Numbered from the stretch's first letter, positions 15,889 to 24,859 are shown. The stretch is DNA of 64,000 bases from Candidatus Marsarchaeota G2 archaeon ECH_B_1 (GCA_003019535.1 NEXG01000004.1:1-64000); one strand, 5' to 3'. Numbers and translations: made by a program. The notes: generated by a model not told the origin, from the sequence alone.

Positions 15889-18237
15889 CTACTTATCCAA
15901 CGCATAACCCTTCTCCTCCAGGAGCCTGCGTATCTTCCAAGGATAAAGCGGCATGTCTATGTGGGTTACCCCAAGCGGCCAAAGAGCGTCGACAACCGCA
16001 TTGACGAACGCAGCTGGTGATCCAACGGTGGCGGATTCACCAACACCCTTGGCACCCAATGGGTGGTGGGGTGATGGAGTGACGGTTTTATCTGTTTCCC
16101 ACTTGGGTGTCTCCACAGCTGTAGGTATAGTGTAATCCATGAAGTTAGCGCCGTAGATGTTACCATCTTGGTCGTAGCCAATCTCCTCCATGAAGGCTGT
16201 GCCGAAGCCCATTGTGAGCCCTCCGTGTATCTGCCCGTCAACTATAAGTGGGTTTATTATGTTACCGCAGTCGTCGACGGCGACGAACCTTCTAACCTTA
16301 GCTTCACCTGTACCCCTATCTATGTCTACAACGCAGATATAGCTTCCGAAGGGGAACGTCATGTTGGGTGGATCATAGTAATGAACAGCCTCCAGCCCCG
16401 CCTCCATGCCCGGTGGATGATTCGTGTATGCGGCGAAGGCCACTTCTTGAATGGTCTTATACTTGGCGGGTGCACCCTTAACATAGAATCTGCCACGCTC
16501 CCATACCACGTCCTCCTCCCTAGCCTCCAAGAGGTGGGCGGCTATTTTCTTCGCCTTCTCACGGATTTTACGTGATGCCACAGCCGCGGCAGCGCCAGCG
16601 GTGGGGGTGCTTCGACTCGCATAGGTTCCAAGGCCATAGGGCGCAGTGTCCGTGTCCCCCTCCTCAACAGTAATATCTTCGATGGGTATACCCAACTCCT
16701 CAGCGATTATTTGGGCATAAGTCGTCTCATGCCCCTGGCCCTGAGACCTAGTCCCAAAACGGGCGATAACCTTACCCGTGGGGTGAATCCTTATCTCGGC
16801 GCTGCCGAACATCTTGATGCCTAAGATGTCGAATGTGTGGGAGGGGCCTGCGCCAACTATTTCCGTGAAGCTACTTATACCTATACCCATGAGTTCGCCC
16901 CGCTTCCTCTTCTCTTCCTGCTCTCTGCGTAGCTCTTCATAGCCTATCTTCTCCATCGCCTTCCTGAGCGCGCCAGCATAGTTGCCGCTATCGTAAACCC
17001 AACCCATCACCGACCTGTAGGGGAACTTCTCTGGCGGAATAAAGTTCTTAAGCCTTAGCTCAGCTGGGTCGATTCCAAGTCGGTGGGCCATTATATCCAC
17101 CAGCCTCTCTATGGCGTACACTGCCTCTGTGACGCGGAAGGAGCACCTGTAGGCGATGCCTCCCTGCGGCTTGTTGGTGTAAGCTCCATCCACTTCAACA
17201 AACGCCGCTTTAAGGTCATATGACCCAGTGCATATGCTGAAGAGGCCGAACGGGAATTTTGATGGGTTGGCATCGCCGAAGAAGGCACCGTGGTCACTCA
17301 CCGCCTTTACCCTGAAGGCTAGCAGAGTCCCATCCCTCTTTGCTGCGAGCTCAGCCCTCATATGGAAGTCCCTTGCGAAAGCGGTGCTGGGGTGGTCGTC
17401 CGAGCGATCGTTGACCCACTTTACAGGTCTACCAGTAACGATTGAGGCTACAGCAGCCACAATGGAGCCGGGGTAAACATACACCTTGCCGCCGAAGCCA
17501 CCACCGATGTCGGGGGATATTATCCTGATTTTGTTTTCAGGGATCTTCGTGATAAGCGAAGCCACCGTCCTCACAACGTGCGGTGCCTGCGTGGTCATCC
17601 AAATGGTGGGTGTCCCCTTTACACTATCATAGTAGGCGACGCATCCGCATGGCTCCATGTAAGACACGTGTATCCTCTGATAATACATGTCTTGACCCAC
17701 AACTACATCTGCTTGCTCGAACAACCTATCTGTAGCCTCCCTGTCACCAGCCTCCCAGTGAAAGACGTGGTTGGTGCGCTTATCCTCTCTAACTATGGGT
17801 GAACCCTCCTCGAGCGCCTTTTTGGGGTCGGTGACCACTGGAAGCGGCTCGTAGTCAACCTCGACGAGTTTGACGGCATCAGCCGCAGCATACCTGCTCT
17901 CAGCCACAACACCCACCACCTCCTGCATTTGGAAGACCACCTTCTCGGTGGGAAGCACCATCATTTTATCACCGCTGAGTGTGGGTATCCAGTCCAAGCC
18001 GAGTGGTTGCAGGTCTTTGCCGGTGATGACGGCTACCACGCCGGGCGCACCCTTAGCCCTCTCAGTGCTTATACTCCTAATTCTCGCGTGCGCGTAGGGA
18101 CTCCTAACAAAGTCTAAATAAACCATCCCAGGTAGGCTGATATCATCAACATATGTATCCCTACCTTGAATGAAGCGCACATCCTCCTTTCTCTTGACAG
18201 CGCTACCCATTCCATGTATGACTGGCACCTCTGTCAC
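15889..18237 (-). CDS. coxL: Aerobic carbon monoxide dehydrogenase large subunit, form I
   Basis: Catalytic Mo subunit (782 residues) that oxidises CO with water to CO2. The active-site loop reads GIAYRCSFRVTEA with Cys365. AYxCSFR is the signature of genuine form I CoxL, whose Cys carries the copper of the Mo-S-Cu centre; form II and other xanthine oxidase-family proteins have different loops. The N-terminal HGMGSAVKRKEDVRFIQG, the Moco-binding GGGFGGKVYVYP and the C-terminal GVGESATVGSPAAF with the catalytic Glu are all present. Gene order M-S-L is also that of form I operons. It follows coxS by 2 nt. Confidence 0.96.
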   Translation of the reverse strand: MTEVPVIHGMGSAVKRKEDVRFIQGRDTYVDDISLPGMVYLDFVRSPYAHARIRSISTERAKGAPGVVAVITGKDLQPLGLDWIPTLSGDKMMVLPTEKVVFQMQEVVGVVAESRYAAADAVKLVEVDYEPLPVVTDPKKALEEGSPIVREDKRTNHVFHWEAGDREATDRLFEQADVVVGQDMYYQRIHVSYMEPCGCVAYYDSVKGTPTIWMTTQAPHVVRTVASLITKIPENKIRIISPDIGGGFGGKVYVYPGSIVAAVASIVTGRPVKWVNDRSDDHPSTAFARDFHMRAELAAKRDGTLLAFRVKAVSDHGAFFGDANPSKFPFGLFSICTGSYDLKAAFVEVDGAYTNKPQGGIAYRCSFRVTEAVYAIERLVDIMAHRLGIDPAELRLKNFIPPEKFPYRSVMGWVYDSGNYAGALRKAMEKIGYEELRREQEEKRKRGELMGIGISSFTEIVGAGPSHTFDILGIKMFGSAEIRIHPTGKVIARFGTRSQGQGHETTYAQIIAEELGIPIEDITVEEGDTDTAPYGLGTYASRSTPTAGAAAAVASRKIREKAKKIAAHLLEAREEDVVWERGRFYVKGAPAKYKTIQEVAFAAYTNHPPGMEAGLEAVHYYDPPNMTFPFGSYICVVDIDRGTGEAKVRRFVAVDDCGNIINPLIVDGQIHGGLTMGFGTAFMEEIGYDQDGNIYGANFMDYTIPTAVETPKWETDKTVTPSPHHPLGAKGVGESATVGSPAAFVNAVVDALWPLGVTHIDMPLYPWKIRRLLEEKGYALDK

Positions 18238-18239
18238 AC

Positions 18240-18764
18240 CTAGTCACCTCCACTTCTCCATGAGGGGTCTGAGCGAAGCTTCTGCGCCGCGTACTCGATG
18301 GCTTCAACTATCTTTACATACCCAGTGCACCTGCAGAGGTTACCCGAGATACCCCTCCTAATCTCCTCCTCTGTGGGGTTAGGGCTCTTCTGTAGCAGGT
18401 CATAGGCAGCCATCATCATGCCAGGCGTGCAGTACCCACACTGGAGGCCATGCTTCTCCCAGAATCCTTCCTGAATGGGGTGAAGTCTACCCTTCCTTGC
18501 GAGCCCCTCCACTGTTAGCAGGCTTCCCCCGTTCGCCTGCACTGCGAAAACCGTGCACGATTTAACCGCCCTACCATTAAGCACAACCGTGCAGGCACCG
18601 CAGTTGGACGTGTCACAGCCAACATGGGTGCCGGTTAGACCGAGCACTTCTCTAATAAAGTGTACTAGGAGCATCCTCGGCTCAGCCTCCCCGACCCTCC
18701 TCTCACCGTTCACGGTGAGCTCTAAACGCACCTTAGCGTCGGCTGGGTAGATAAGCGCGGTCAC
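18240..18764 (-). CDS. coxS: CO dehydrogenase small (2Fe-2S) subunit
   Basis: Carries two [2Fe-2S] clusters passing electrons from the Mo site to FAD in CoxM. The plant-type ferredoxin cluster appears as [15 protein letters not shown] and the second as [12 protein letters not shown] with NLCRCTGY. At 174 residues it has the usual length. It overlaps coxM by one base (18764) and precedes coxL by 2 nt. Confidence 0.96.
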   Translation of the reverse strand: MTALIYPADAKVRLELTVNGERRVGEAEPRMLLVHFIREVLGLTGTHVGCDTSNCGACTVVLNGRAVKSCTVFAVQANGGSLLTVEGLARKGRLHPIQEGFWEKHGLQCGYCTPGMMMAAYDLLQKSPNPTEEEIRRGISGNLCRCTGYVKIVEAIEYAAQKLRSDPSWRSGGD

Positions 18765-19642
18765 TATAGGCCACCCCTAGCCCTCTTGTAGGCCAACTTC
18801 AGAGCCCTATGGGTGAGCACCTTGACCATCGCCTTTTTATATTCAGCTGGGCCACGGATGTCTGAAAGTGGGTTACTCGTGTTCATCGCCAGCGTTGAAG
18901 CCTTATCTAGGACTTCGTCAGAGAGGCTTTTTCCGACAAGCCACGACTCGGCTTCACTGGCTTTAATGGGCTTCGTTGAAGCAGATGTGAGACCTATCCC
19001 AACACTCCTACACACCCCATCACCGTCGACCTCCAACTGCGCCGCCACTCCAACTATAGCGTAGTCGCCCACCCGACGTTCAAGTTTGAGGTACGCACCA
19101 CCGCATCCACGCCTATTCTTTGGGATGCGGACCTCGGTGAGCAGTTCGTCGGATGCTAGAAGTGTTGTGAATCTATCCACAAAGAAGTCCTTTGCAGCTA
19201 AAACCCTCTGACCGCTTGGGCCGCTAGCAACCATCTCCGCATTCATGGCTAGGCAAACCGCTGGCAAGTCGTCACCCATATCCGCATGGCAAACGTTACC
19301 GCCGAATGTGCCAAGATTCCTAACAAGTGGGTCAGCTATCTGTAGCGCCGCATCGTGTATAAGTGGGTAATCCTTGGCTACCAGCTCAGAGTCGCAAAGT
19401 CTTGATATCCGAGTAAGAGCGCCTATTTTCAGCGACTCTCCAGAGTCGTCCAAGTAGTCTAAGTTGGGGATGCGATTTATATCTACGAGGCTTTTGGGAG
19501 ACGCGTAGCCTAGCTTCATAAACGGTATGAGGCTTTGGCCGCCGGCTAGAACCTTGGAGTCCTCTAGTGTATGGAGGAGCTCCACAGCCTCCTCCACACT
19601 GTGTGCAACCGTATAGGAAAATCTATCGGGAATCACAAACAA
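18764..19642 (-). CDS. coxM: CO dehydrogenase medium (FAD-binding) subunit
   Basis: FAD subunit of 292 residues. The two FAD loops of the family are visible as [15 protein letters not shown] (about residues 33-47) and [16 protein letters not shown] (about 110-125), followed by the C-terminal CO-dehydrogenase flavoprotein domain. It is the first gene of coxM-S-L-G-xdhC/YHS-mobA. The start is TTG 19642 (MFVIPD); GTG two codons later is an alternative. A possible promoter (TTTAGG around 19670, minus strand) lies close by, and the non-coding element at 19895-20024 points toward this gene. Confidence 0.95.
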   Translation of the reverse strand: MFVIPDRFSYTVAHSVEEAVELLHTLEDSKVLAGGQSLIPFMKLGYASPKSLVDINRIPNLDYLDDSGESLKIGALTRISRLCDSELVAKDYPLIHDAALQIADPLVRNLGTFGGNVCHADMGDDLPAVCLAMNAEMVASGPSGQRVLAAKDFFVDRFTTLLASDELLTEVRIPKNRRGCGGAYLKLERRVGDYAIVGVAAQLEVDGDGVCRSVGIGLTSASTKPIKASEAESWLVGKSLSDEVLDKASTLAMNTSNPLSDIRGPAEYKKAMVKVLTHRALKLAYKRARGGL

Positions 19643-19894
19643 TAATCTTAATACCTTTACCTAAAGATTGTTGTAATACTTTATCATTATATTTACTATA
19701 TTTATAGAAATAATATTCATATTTATCAAAACCTGAGTAAGTCATACCCACCATTCACCCACACCACTCAACAGAATACCCGAGAACCCCCAACACATCC
19801 AAAGGAAACATCAACCTTTACCCAGAGTGATCGAAGCTTTTCAAAAGGGGAAGGTGTCCGAATTGGAGGATGAGTGGACCCCGTGCTCCTAAAT
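19643..19894. other. Upstream region of the CO dehydrogenase operon
   Basis: AT-rich close to coxM (TTATAGAAATAATATTCATATTTATC around 19698-19730 gives several possible TATA boxes on either strand). Between about 19740 and 19894 I see no gene; a minus-strand frame of 76 codons crosses the region but has low-complexity, non-protein-like content. Confidence 0.35.
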
Positions 19895-20024
19895 GCGGCT
19901 TGGCTCACCAAGCAAGGCGCCAGCGGGAGGACTTTGACTGGTGGTTTGGCCCCGACTGGGTAATTGGTATACACTCTTTCTCCTCCAAGTGGCACCATAC
20001 AGGTGTTGGGTGAGGGTGGTTGTG
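19895..20024 (-). ncRNA. Candidate small RNA or leader element, copy B
   Basis: On the minus strand a TATA box (GTTTATAA, about 20055-20048) is followed about 60 nt later by TTGGAG-GAG-AAAGAGTGT-ATAC-CAA-TTACCCA (19988-19957) and then GCCAAACCACC. The same series of blocks, with the same TATA box in front, occurs on the plus strand at 20849-20965. CACC-TGTAT-GGTG (about 20006-19994) can form a small hairpin at the place where copy A has a different but also pairable sequence, and GCTTGG/CCAAGC (19898-19913) closes the end. Expected start near 20024. It points toward coxM, so it might be a long leader rather than an independent RNA. Family unknown. Confidence 0.4.
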
Positions 20025-20184
20025 GCTGGGGTTGCCCGCTTGGGTTATAAACTTTTCAGGTGGGTATCCAGACCAATCATGGGCTTAGGGTTGAGCTTTA
20101 AATCGAATTAAGGATTACACAATAACAAGCTTGCCTTTGTTGGCTTCTTCACCTGAAACTGGAGAAGCTCGCCTTAAAAGCAAC

Positions 20185-20632
20185 TTATTTACACGTTGTG
20201 TAACCAACCGTGACGTTAAGCGACGCGTTTTGTGACGCAATCTCGTTAACACTGTTTTGATTGGTGCTTAGAATTACACCATTATGGAAGAACGAACTAC
20301 TGAAGAGTGGGGCTTCGCCAGCGTAATTGCTATAGCTTACGCTTTGCGTCTTACCACCATAAGTTACAGTGATTGTTACGTCATCAAGTGGGTTGAGACT
20401 CGTTACAGCCGAACCATTTTTTTGTAAAAGTAGTGGGGTTGCCGCCTTCGATGTACACTACTGTGATGTTATAGCCATCGATTTCAAACGTGGTGTTCTT
20501 TAGCCATTCAGGCTGTGGAAGTATAGTAGAGTGGTAGCGAACACCACAGTTTGAATCCTTATAGAAAAGGATGGCGCTCGCAACAAGGACCGCTATGAAT
20601 AAGCCAACTACAAAGTATCCAATCTTTTGCAT
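20185..20632 (-). CDS. Small membrane-anchored secreted protein, frame broken at a 7-base run
   Basis: The open part (20384-20632, 82 codons) begins MQKIGYFVVGLFIAVLVASAIL, an N-terminal membrane anchor, then a short extracellular segment. At T7 20417-20423 (A7 on the coding strand) the frame changes: skipping one A lets translation continue as NGSAVTSLNPLDDVTITV and on to a stop at 20185, giving a beta-rich, Asn/Ser/Thr-rich ectodomain of about 148 residues in total with several N-x-S/T sites. The continuation has clear protein-like composition, so the gene was or is a single unit. Whether the run is a sequence error, a slippage site or a mutation cannot be told here. Family unknown. Confidence 0.7.
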
Positions 20633-20847
20633 TTGTTTTCACCTACGGTACACACGCGGGTATCGACGAACCGCTAGCTGGTATACTACTAACACCTGAA
20701 CTGAAGTATGATAAATACAGACGGGGGCTAGCATCTCTTTTGTCATAATAATTATGCTCTTAATATATATATTGCTCAAATCCAACTTTTAGTTATTCAC
20801 AAAGAATCTTGCAGAACACGGGTGGTGTCCGGATACCCATGTGGGCG
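20633..20847. other. Promoter region between divergent genes
   Basis: Holds the start region of the secreted-protein gene (minus) and AT-rich promoter-like sequence around 20745-20775 (plus). No coding frame of protein-like composition. Confidence 0.35.
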
Positions 20848-20877
20848 GTTTATAAACCCGGCGAGCTACCTAGCCGC

Positions 20878-21010
20878 CACCCTCTTAGCACCTGGGGGCG
20901 CAATTTGGAGAAAGAGAAAGAGTGTGGTATACTGGTTACCCATCCTGAAAAGCCGAAACCCCACTGTGGGCGGGAGCAAATGCTTATGGGTGGCTTACCC
21001 GGTTTGTTTA
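20878..21010 (+). ncRNA. Candidate small RNA or leader element, copy A
   Basis: TATA box GTTTATAAACCC (20848-20858) followed by blocks shared with copy B: CCACCCTC, CACCTG, then TTGGAG, AAAGAGTGT, ATAC, TTACCCA (20905-20942) and GCC-AAACC (20951-20960). ACCCAT (20938-20943) can pair with ATGGGT (20986-20991). A bulged hairpin GGCG-A-GCT / AGC-CGCC at 20860-20878 overlaps the TATA-to-start interval. It ends just before the DUF1464 gene at 21019 and could therefore be its 5' leader. A stronger AT-rich box (TAATATATATATT, 20761-20773) lies further upstream. No match to a family I know. Confidence 0.4.
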
Positions 21011-21018
21011 GTGGATGA

Positions 21019-22119
21019 GTGCATTTGGTTCTGAGTGTGGGTGTCGACCAGGGAAGCGTGTCCTACGATATTGTCGCTATTGATGACTCTAACGGTGAGC
21101 CCAAGATAGTCCTTGAGAAATCCTTCTCCACCAAGTTCGTTAAGGAGAGGCCCAGTGTTGTTGTGGACACGATATTCTCGCTCGGAGTTAAAATCGACAG
21201 CTTGGTTTTACCATCCGGCTTCGGAACCAGACTTAAACACATCTGGGAGCTCACATCTGAAGACTTCTTTGAGATGAGTCTGAAACCCGGCGGCGGGTCA
21301 TCGCTTGAGAGAGTGATTCAGGCCGTTAAGAACACTGGTGTAAACGCCTACGTAATCCCCGCTGTCAAACACCTCCCCACGGTGCCAGCCCACAGAAAGC
21401 TCAACAGGGTTGACCTTGGCACATCTGACAAGGTGTGTGCCGCCGCGCTGGGAGTGTACACCCAGATGAAGAATAAGAACATCACGCCTGAGGAAACCGA
21501 GTTCGTCCTAGCGGAGCTTGGCTCATCATTCAACGCTTTCATAGGTGTTAAGAATGGAAAGATCGTAGATGGGGTGGGTGGTACCAACAGCTGGCTGGGC
21601 ATCGGCTCTAGAGGGTGCGTTGACGGGGAGGTGGCCGCCCTGATGGGTGAGTTCTCGAAGGATGATGCATACTCGGGGGGCGCGTTATACCTCGCCTCGG
21701 CGGGTAACGGCAACATGAGTGTGGAGGAGCTCGCTGTTTACGCTGAGCAGGGGCACGAGAGAGCTAGGCTCGTCTGCGAGGCATATGTGGAGGGAGTGGT
21801 AAAGGATGTATCCGCCATAATCGCTGCGAACGGTATAAGTTCCACTGAACTATTTTTATCAGGTAGAATACCCCGTATAAGCTACTTCAACGAAGCCCTC
21901 CGCTCTAAGCTCAGGGGCTACACACTCCTAGGCATGGATCGGATGGGGTCCGTGGCGAAGGAGGGAGCCATCGGGGCTGCGATAATAGCAAACGGCCTCG
22001 TGGGTGGTGTGTTCAAACCCATCGTTGACAACCTGAGCCTAGACAAGGCCGCGGGTCACGTGCTAGACTACGTACACCTCCCGCCGAAAGCGCGTAGTAG
22101 GGTGGGATTGCGGGATTAG
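21019..22119 (+). CDS. DUF1464 family protein (ASKHA-fold, kinase-like)
   Basis: A 366-residue protein with an ASKHA (actin/acetate-kinase/Hsp70) pattern: N-terminal VGVDQGSVSYDIVAID (phosphate-1 like), the central ELGSSFNAFIGVKNGKIVDG (phosphate-2 like) and a C-terminal adenosine-type segment (LFLSGRIPRISYF). It matches the archaeal DUF1464 family, sometimes annotated as butyrate-kinase-like; the substrate is unknown. Start is GTG 21019; an ATG at 21015 is out of frame. It follows the candidate RNA element A and precedes mptA by 40 nt on the same strand. Confidence 0.85.
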   Translation: MHLVLSVGVDQGSVSYDIVAIDDSNGEPKIVLEKSFSTKFVKERPSVVVDTIFSLGVKIDSLVLPSGFGTRLKHIWELTSEDFFEMSLKPGGGSSLERVIQAVKNTGVNAYVIPAVKHLPTVPAHRKLNRVDLGTSDKVCAAALGVYTQMKNKNITPEETEFVLAELGSSFNAFIGVKNGKIVDGVGGTNSWLGIGSRGCVDGEVAALMGEFSKDDAYSGGALYLASAGNGNMSVEELAVYAEQGHERARLVCEAYVEGVVKDVSAIIAANGISSTELFLSGRIPRISYFNEALRSKLRGYTLLGMDRMGSVAKEGAIGAAIIANGLVGGVFKPIVDNLSLDKAAGHVLDYVHLPPKARSRVGLRD

Positions 22120-22159
22120 TAAGCCTTAATCCTTAAGGGAGGATGACCTAGGCTGATAT

Positions 22160-23116
22160 ATGTCGAACCAACCACCCGACGTTCAGTCTGAGCGGCCAGC
22201 CATACCTATACCCATAGGCAGAGTTGGCCTAGTCAACGTTGTCAAGGAAGTTGTGTTCAACGGTTCATCCAAACCATATAACGTTGTGGCCTCCATAGAT
22301 GTATATACAGACCTACCCAGAACCCAGCGTGGACTCCATATGAGTAGGCCGGGCGAGGCGATAATGGATATCATTGAGAGTGCTTCTTCGATAAGCATAA
22401 AGACCTTCGAAGCGCTGTGCGGGGAAATTTCTAAGAGGACGCTTGAGGTGACCGATGGGTCAACCTACGTAGAGACAAGGTTGCGTGGGAAAATGGTTAT
22501 ACGCTCTAGGTCTAGGGTTAACAACAGGGTCACGAGCGAGCCCATAGATGTTTTCGCGTCTGCGAAGGTTGTGCGTGATTTGAATGAGACCGTGTACTCC
22601 GTTGGCGCTAGGACGGTGGGTATGACTGTTTGCCCCTGCGCCATGGAGGTTGTGAGAAACTATACTAAGGATGTTACCCGGGAACTCTTCAGCCAAGAGA
22701 ACCTAGATGTAGGCGATGAGTTTATCGCCAGCCTTCTACGGAACCTCCCCTTGGCTTCACATGTTCAGAGGGGTGCGGGCTCGATAGTTGCTCTGGGCAT
22801 AACTCCCGGCATAGTGGATGTCTACGACCTAGTCGAAATCATAGAGCAGTCAATGAGTGCGCCCATTCAAGACGTGCTCAAACGGACCGACGAAGCAAGC
22901 CTCGTGCGTATGGGCTTCTCCAGACCACGCTTCGTTGAAGACGTGGTAAGAAACATGGCCTACGAATTGGTTCAACGATACTGTGACAGGCTCTCGCAGG
23001 ACACCGTGTTCACACTTCGTCAACGAAACTTCGAGAGCATACACAAGCACGATGTTAAAGCAGAGATAAGGTCCACCCTAGGTGAGCTTATACGCTGGGT
23101 TTCAGACATCGAGTAG
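22160..23116 (+). CDS. mptA: GTP cyclohydrolase MptA (FolE2/COG1469 type)
   Basis: Opens the guanine ring of GTP to give dihydroneopterin (cyclic) phosphate, first step of tetrahydromethanopterin or folate-like cofactor and archaeosine synthesis. The 318-residue length and the metal-binding Cys in VGMTVCPCAMEVV identify the FolE2/MptA family; HVQRGAGSIVALG is a second conserved segment. Archaeal MptA is typically Fe(II)-dependent. The 3' end overlaps a convergent small gene by 15 nt. Confidence 0.93.
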   Translation: MSNQPPDVQSERPAIPIPIGRVGLVNVVKEVVFNGSSKPYNVVASIDVYTDLPRTQRGLHMSRPGEAIMDIIESASSISIKTFEALCGEISKRTLEVTDGSTYVETRLRGKMVIRSRSRVNNRVTSEPIDVFASAKVVRDLNETVYSVGARTVGMTVCPCAMEVVRNYTKDVTRELFSQENLDVGDEFIASLLRNLPLASHVQRGAGSIVALGITPGIVDVYDLVEIIEQSMSAPIQDVLKRTDEASLVRMGFSRPRFVEDVVRNMAYELVQRYCDRLSQDTVFTLRQRNFESIHKHDVKAEIRSTLGELIRWVSDIE

Positions 23117-23434
23117 GTTCACGCCCTCTATGAACTCTTTCAGCAGCGAGCGCTGAGCTTCATCCATTCCTTTGAGCTGGGTTATGAAAATCTGTTTTAC
23201 CCATGCAAGGTCAAATCTGAGCTCACCGTGATACCCTTTCTTCCCATAGAAATCAGTTAAACTCTCGATGATACGATTCTTTATTTCCTCCCTACCCATA
23301 GTATAGTTCAACTTATGGGTTAAGTAGCTCACCCATTCATCCGTGAACCTTAGGCCTCCTCCCTCCGTCACAACCACTCCGTAGGTTATTAGGCGGTTTA
23401 ACGCCTCATCCAAGAAGGCTTCTGCCATCATCAA
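23102..23434 (-). CDS. Hypothetical protein
   Basis: A 110-residue, mostly helical acidic protein (MMAEAFLDEALNRLITYGVVV at the N-terminus; EAQRSLLKEFIEGVNLLDV at the C-terminus). The first 40 residues resemble a winged-helix half, but I cannot assign a family. The stop region overlaps the 3' end of mptA on the other strand by 15 nt. Confidence 0.65.
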   Translation of the reverse strand: MMMAEAFLDEALNRLITYGVVVTEGGGLRFTDEWVSYLTHKLNYTMGREEIKNRIIESLTDFYGKKGYHGELRFDLAWVKQIFITQLKGMDEAQRSLLKEFIEGVNLLDV

Positions 23435-23531
23435 TAAAACGTCACAGGGAAGTTAAAGGCGCGTTGAAACGACGGTAAAAACCCAACACCAACTAACGCT
23501 ACGGGTTCTAACCTACATTAAGAAGCTCACC

Positions 23532-24311
23532 TCATCTCGAGAGTGGGTAGGCCTGGGTTATTAGCGCCTCATTCATCGACTGGGGATACGCAAGTATAGC
23601 ACCATGAACACCCAGTTCCCCCAGTTCCACCATTAACTTTTTTACTTTGTCGATGCTGCCCATTAAGTAGTAGTCCTCAAGATTCGGGAAAACCCTTCGC
23701 ACATGGCCACTCGCACCAGCGTATACGTATTTGGCACTTGACATAAGCCTCCTATACGCGTATTCCGTGTATTCTTCGTCATAAACCAGACTCGGGGCGG
23801 TTGAGTAGAATTCGGTGTCGCCCACAATTCTCTTAGCGTAGGAGACCGGGGCTGGCTTGAGGAAGCCGAACACCACCCCATCAAACCTGTTGCTGAGTCC
23901 AAGGATCCTAGGTCCCTGAGCGGCCAAAAGGGTTTTGAAACCCATATCCCTAGATGTGTTCGCGAACAAAATGAGCCTCTCAACTAGCCTACCCAAATCT
24001 ACTCCCGACGCCAAACGTTGGCGGAGGTCACCCACACATAGGGCGACCGATACGTCGGGGGGCACACCCGCTAGTAGCCTTTGCGGCTCAACATTGAACC
24101 ACTTGCACACGTTGATTGCTGCTACACCTAGCTCAACGCTCCTCCCGAAGTCCCTCCTTAACGCACTGAGGAATTCTATTGGCTTCCCATGTTCTGTGTC
24201 ATTCACCCAAACCGAGGAATATCCGAGTTTAAGGGCGTGACCCACCAGTCTTCGCACCCGCTGATAAGGCAGGTGTGAGTGGAATAGTAAAGAGATTTTA
24301 GGTGATTTCAC
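23532..24311 (-). CDS. Luciferase-like (LLM) TIM-barrel protein, probably F420- or flavin-dependent
   Basis: A 259-residue barrel beginning KISLLFHSHLPYQRVRRLVGHALKLGYSSVWVND, which is the first strand-helix-strand of LLM proteins such as methylene-tetrahydromethanopterin reductase and F420-dependent dehydrogenases. VELGVAAINV and GMPPDVS-like segments follow, and a late segment EYTEYAYRRLMSSAKYVYAG fits the C-terminal helices. It is shorter than Mer (about 330), so the insertion regions are reduced and activity is uncertain. Its ATG overlaps the alba stop (ATGA, 24308-24311). cofD at 61221 shows that the host makes F420. Confidence 0.7.
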   Translation of the reverse strand: MKSPKISLLFHSHLPYQRVRRLVGHALKLGYSSVWVNDTEHGKPIEFLSALRRDFGRSVELGVAAINVCKWFNVEPQRLLAGVPPDVSVALCVGDLRQRLASGVDLGRLVERLILFANTSRDMGFKTLLAAQGPRILGLSNRFDGVVFGFLKPAPVSYAKRIVGDTEFYSTAPSLVYDEEYTEYAYRRLMSSAKYVYAGASGHVRRVFPNLEDYYLMGSIDKVKKLMVELGELGVHGAILAYPQSMNEALITQAYPLSR

Positions 24312-24610
24312 GTCTGCTTCGAGAGGGTGATCTCTATCGAGGACACGCTTCTTGTCTTATTATCCACTGTGAATGTCTCCGTTGATATCTTAACATCCTT
24401 CACATAGGCATCGGAGACAAAGCTACGCCTAAGTATTTCAGCCGTATCCACCGCCCTACTTATGGACTTCCCCCTAGCCTTGATCACAATCGTCTTAGAG
24501 CCGCGTTCGAAGAGAGTTAGTGCAGCGATAACATAGTTCATAACGGGTTTCTGGCCAACAAGCACAACGTTACCGAGGTCTGACCTGAGACCACCACTTG
24601 ACTCCGACAT
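24308..24610 (-). CDS. albA: DNA/RNA-binding protein Alba
   Basis: Abundant archaeal chromatin and RNA-binding protein, 100 residues. The Alba fold is recognisable by VVLVGQKPVMNYVIAALTLF (dimer and nucleic-acid face), KTIVIKARGKSISRAVDTAEILRR with the Lys that is acetylated or trimmed in other species, and the beta-hairpin VKDVKISTETF. A divergent promoter region of 249 bp separates it from the HAD gene. It overlaps the downstream LLM-like gene by 4 nt, an odd partner. Confidence 0.95.
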   Translation of the reverse strand: MSESSGGLRSDLGNVVLVGQKPVMNYVIAALTLFERGSKTIVIKARGKSISRAVDTAEILRRSFVSDAYVKDVKISTETFTVDNKTRSVSSIEITLSKQT

Positions 24611-24859
24611 CTACCGCACCACCAGAAATACACGTCAAACCCCCTATTATTTGTTACCAATACGCCACGAATGCCTCCCACCTTGCTAGTAAACTGGATA
24701 CCGCTCATCCAAACGCTAGGGTAACTGAAAGTCAACACTCCACAAAATTGGATTTGGGGCACAAACCCTATTTATTGATACTTGAAAACTTTGTAGTGGT
24801 GGGGGTTACCCGGTTTAGAGTTCTTGTGGAGTTAGGTTTAAGTCTGACCAGTGTGATTA

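Noticed and set aside
19768-19998. 76-codon minus-strand frame
   Set aside because: Composition not protein-like and it overlaps the conserved non-coding copy B.
20809-21034. Two plus-strand frames of about 70 codons before DUF1464
   Set aside because: Both lie in the element A/leader region, are mutually overlapping and show no recognisable domain.
24538-24762. 74-codon minus-strand frame overlapping alba
   Set aside because: Mostly inside alba and its promoter; Trp/Cys-rich without pattern.
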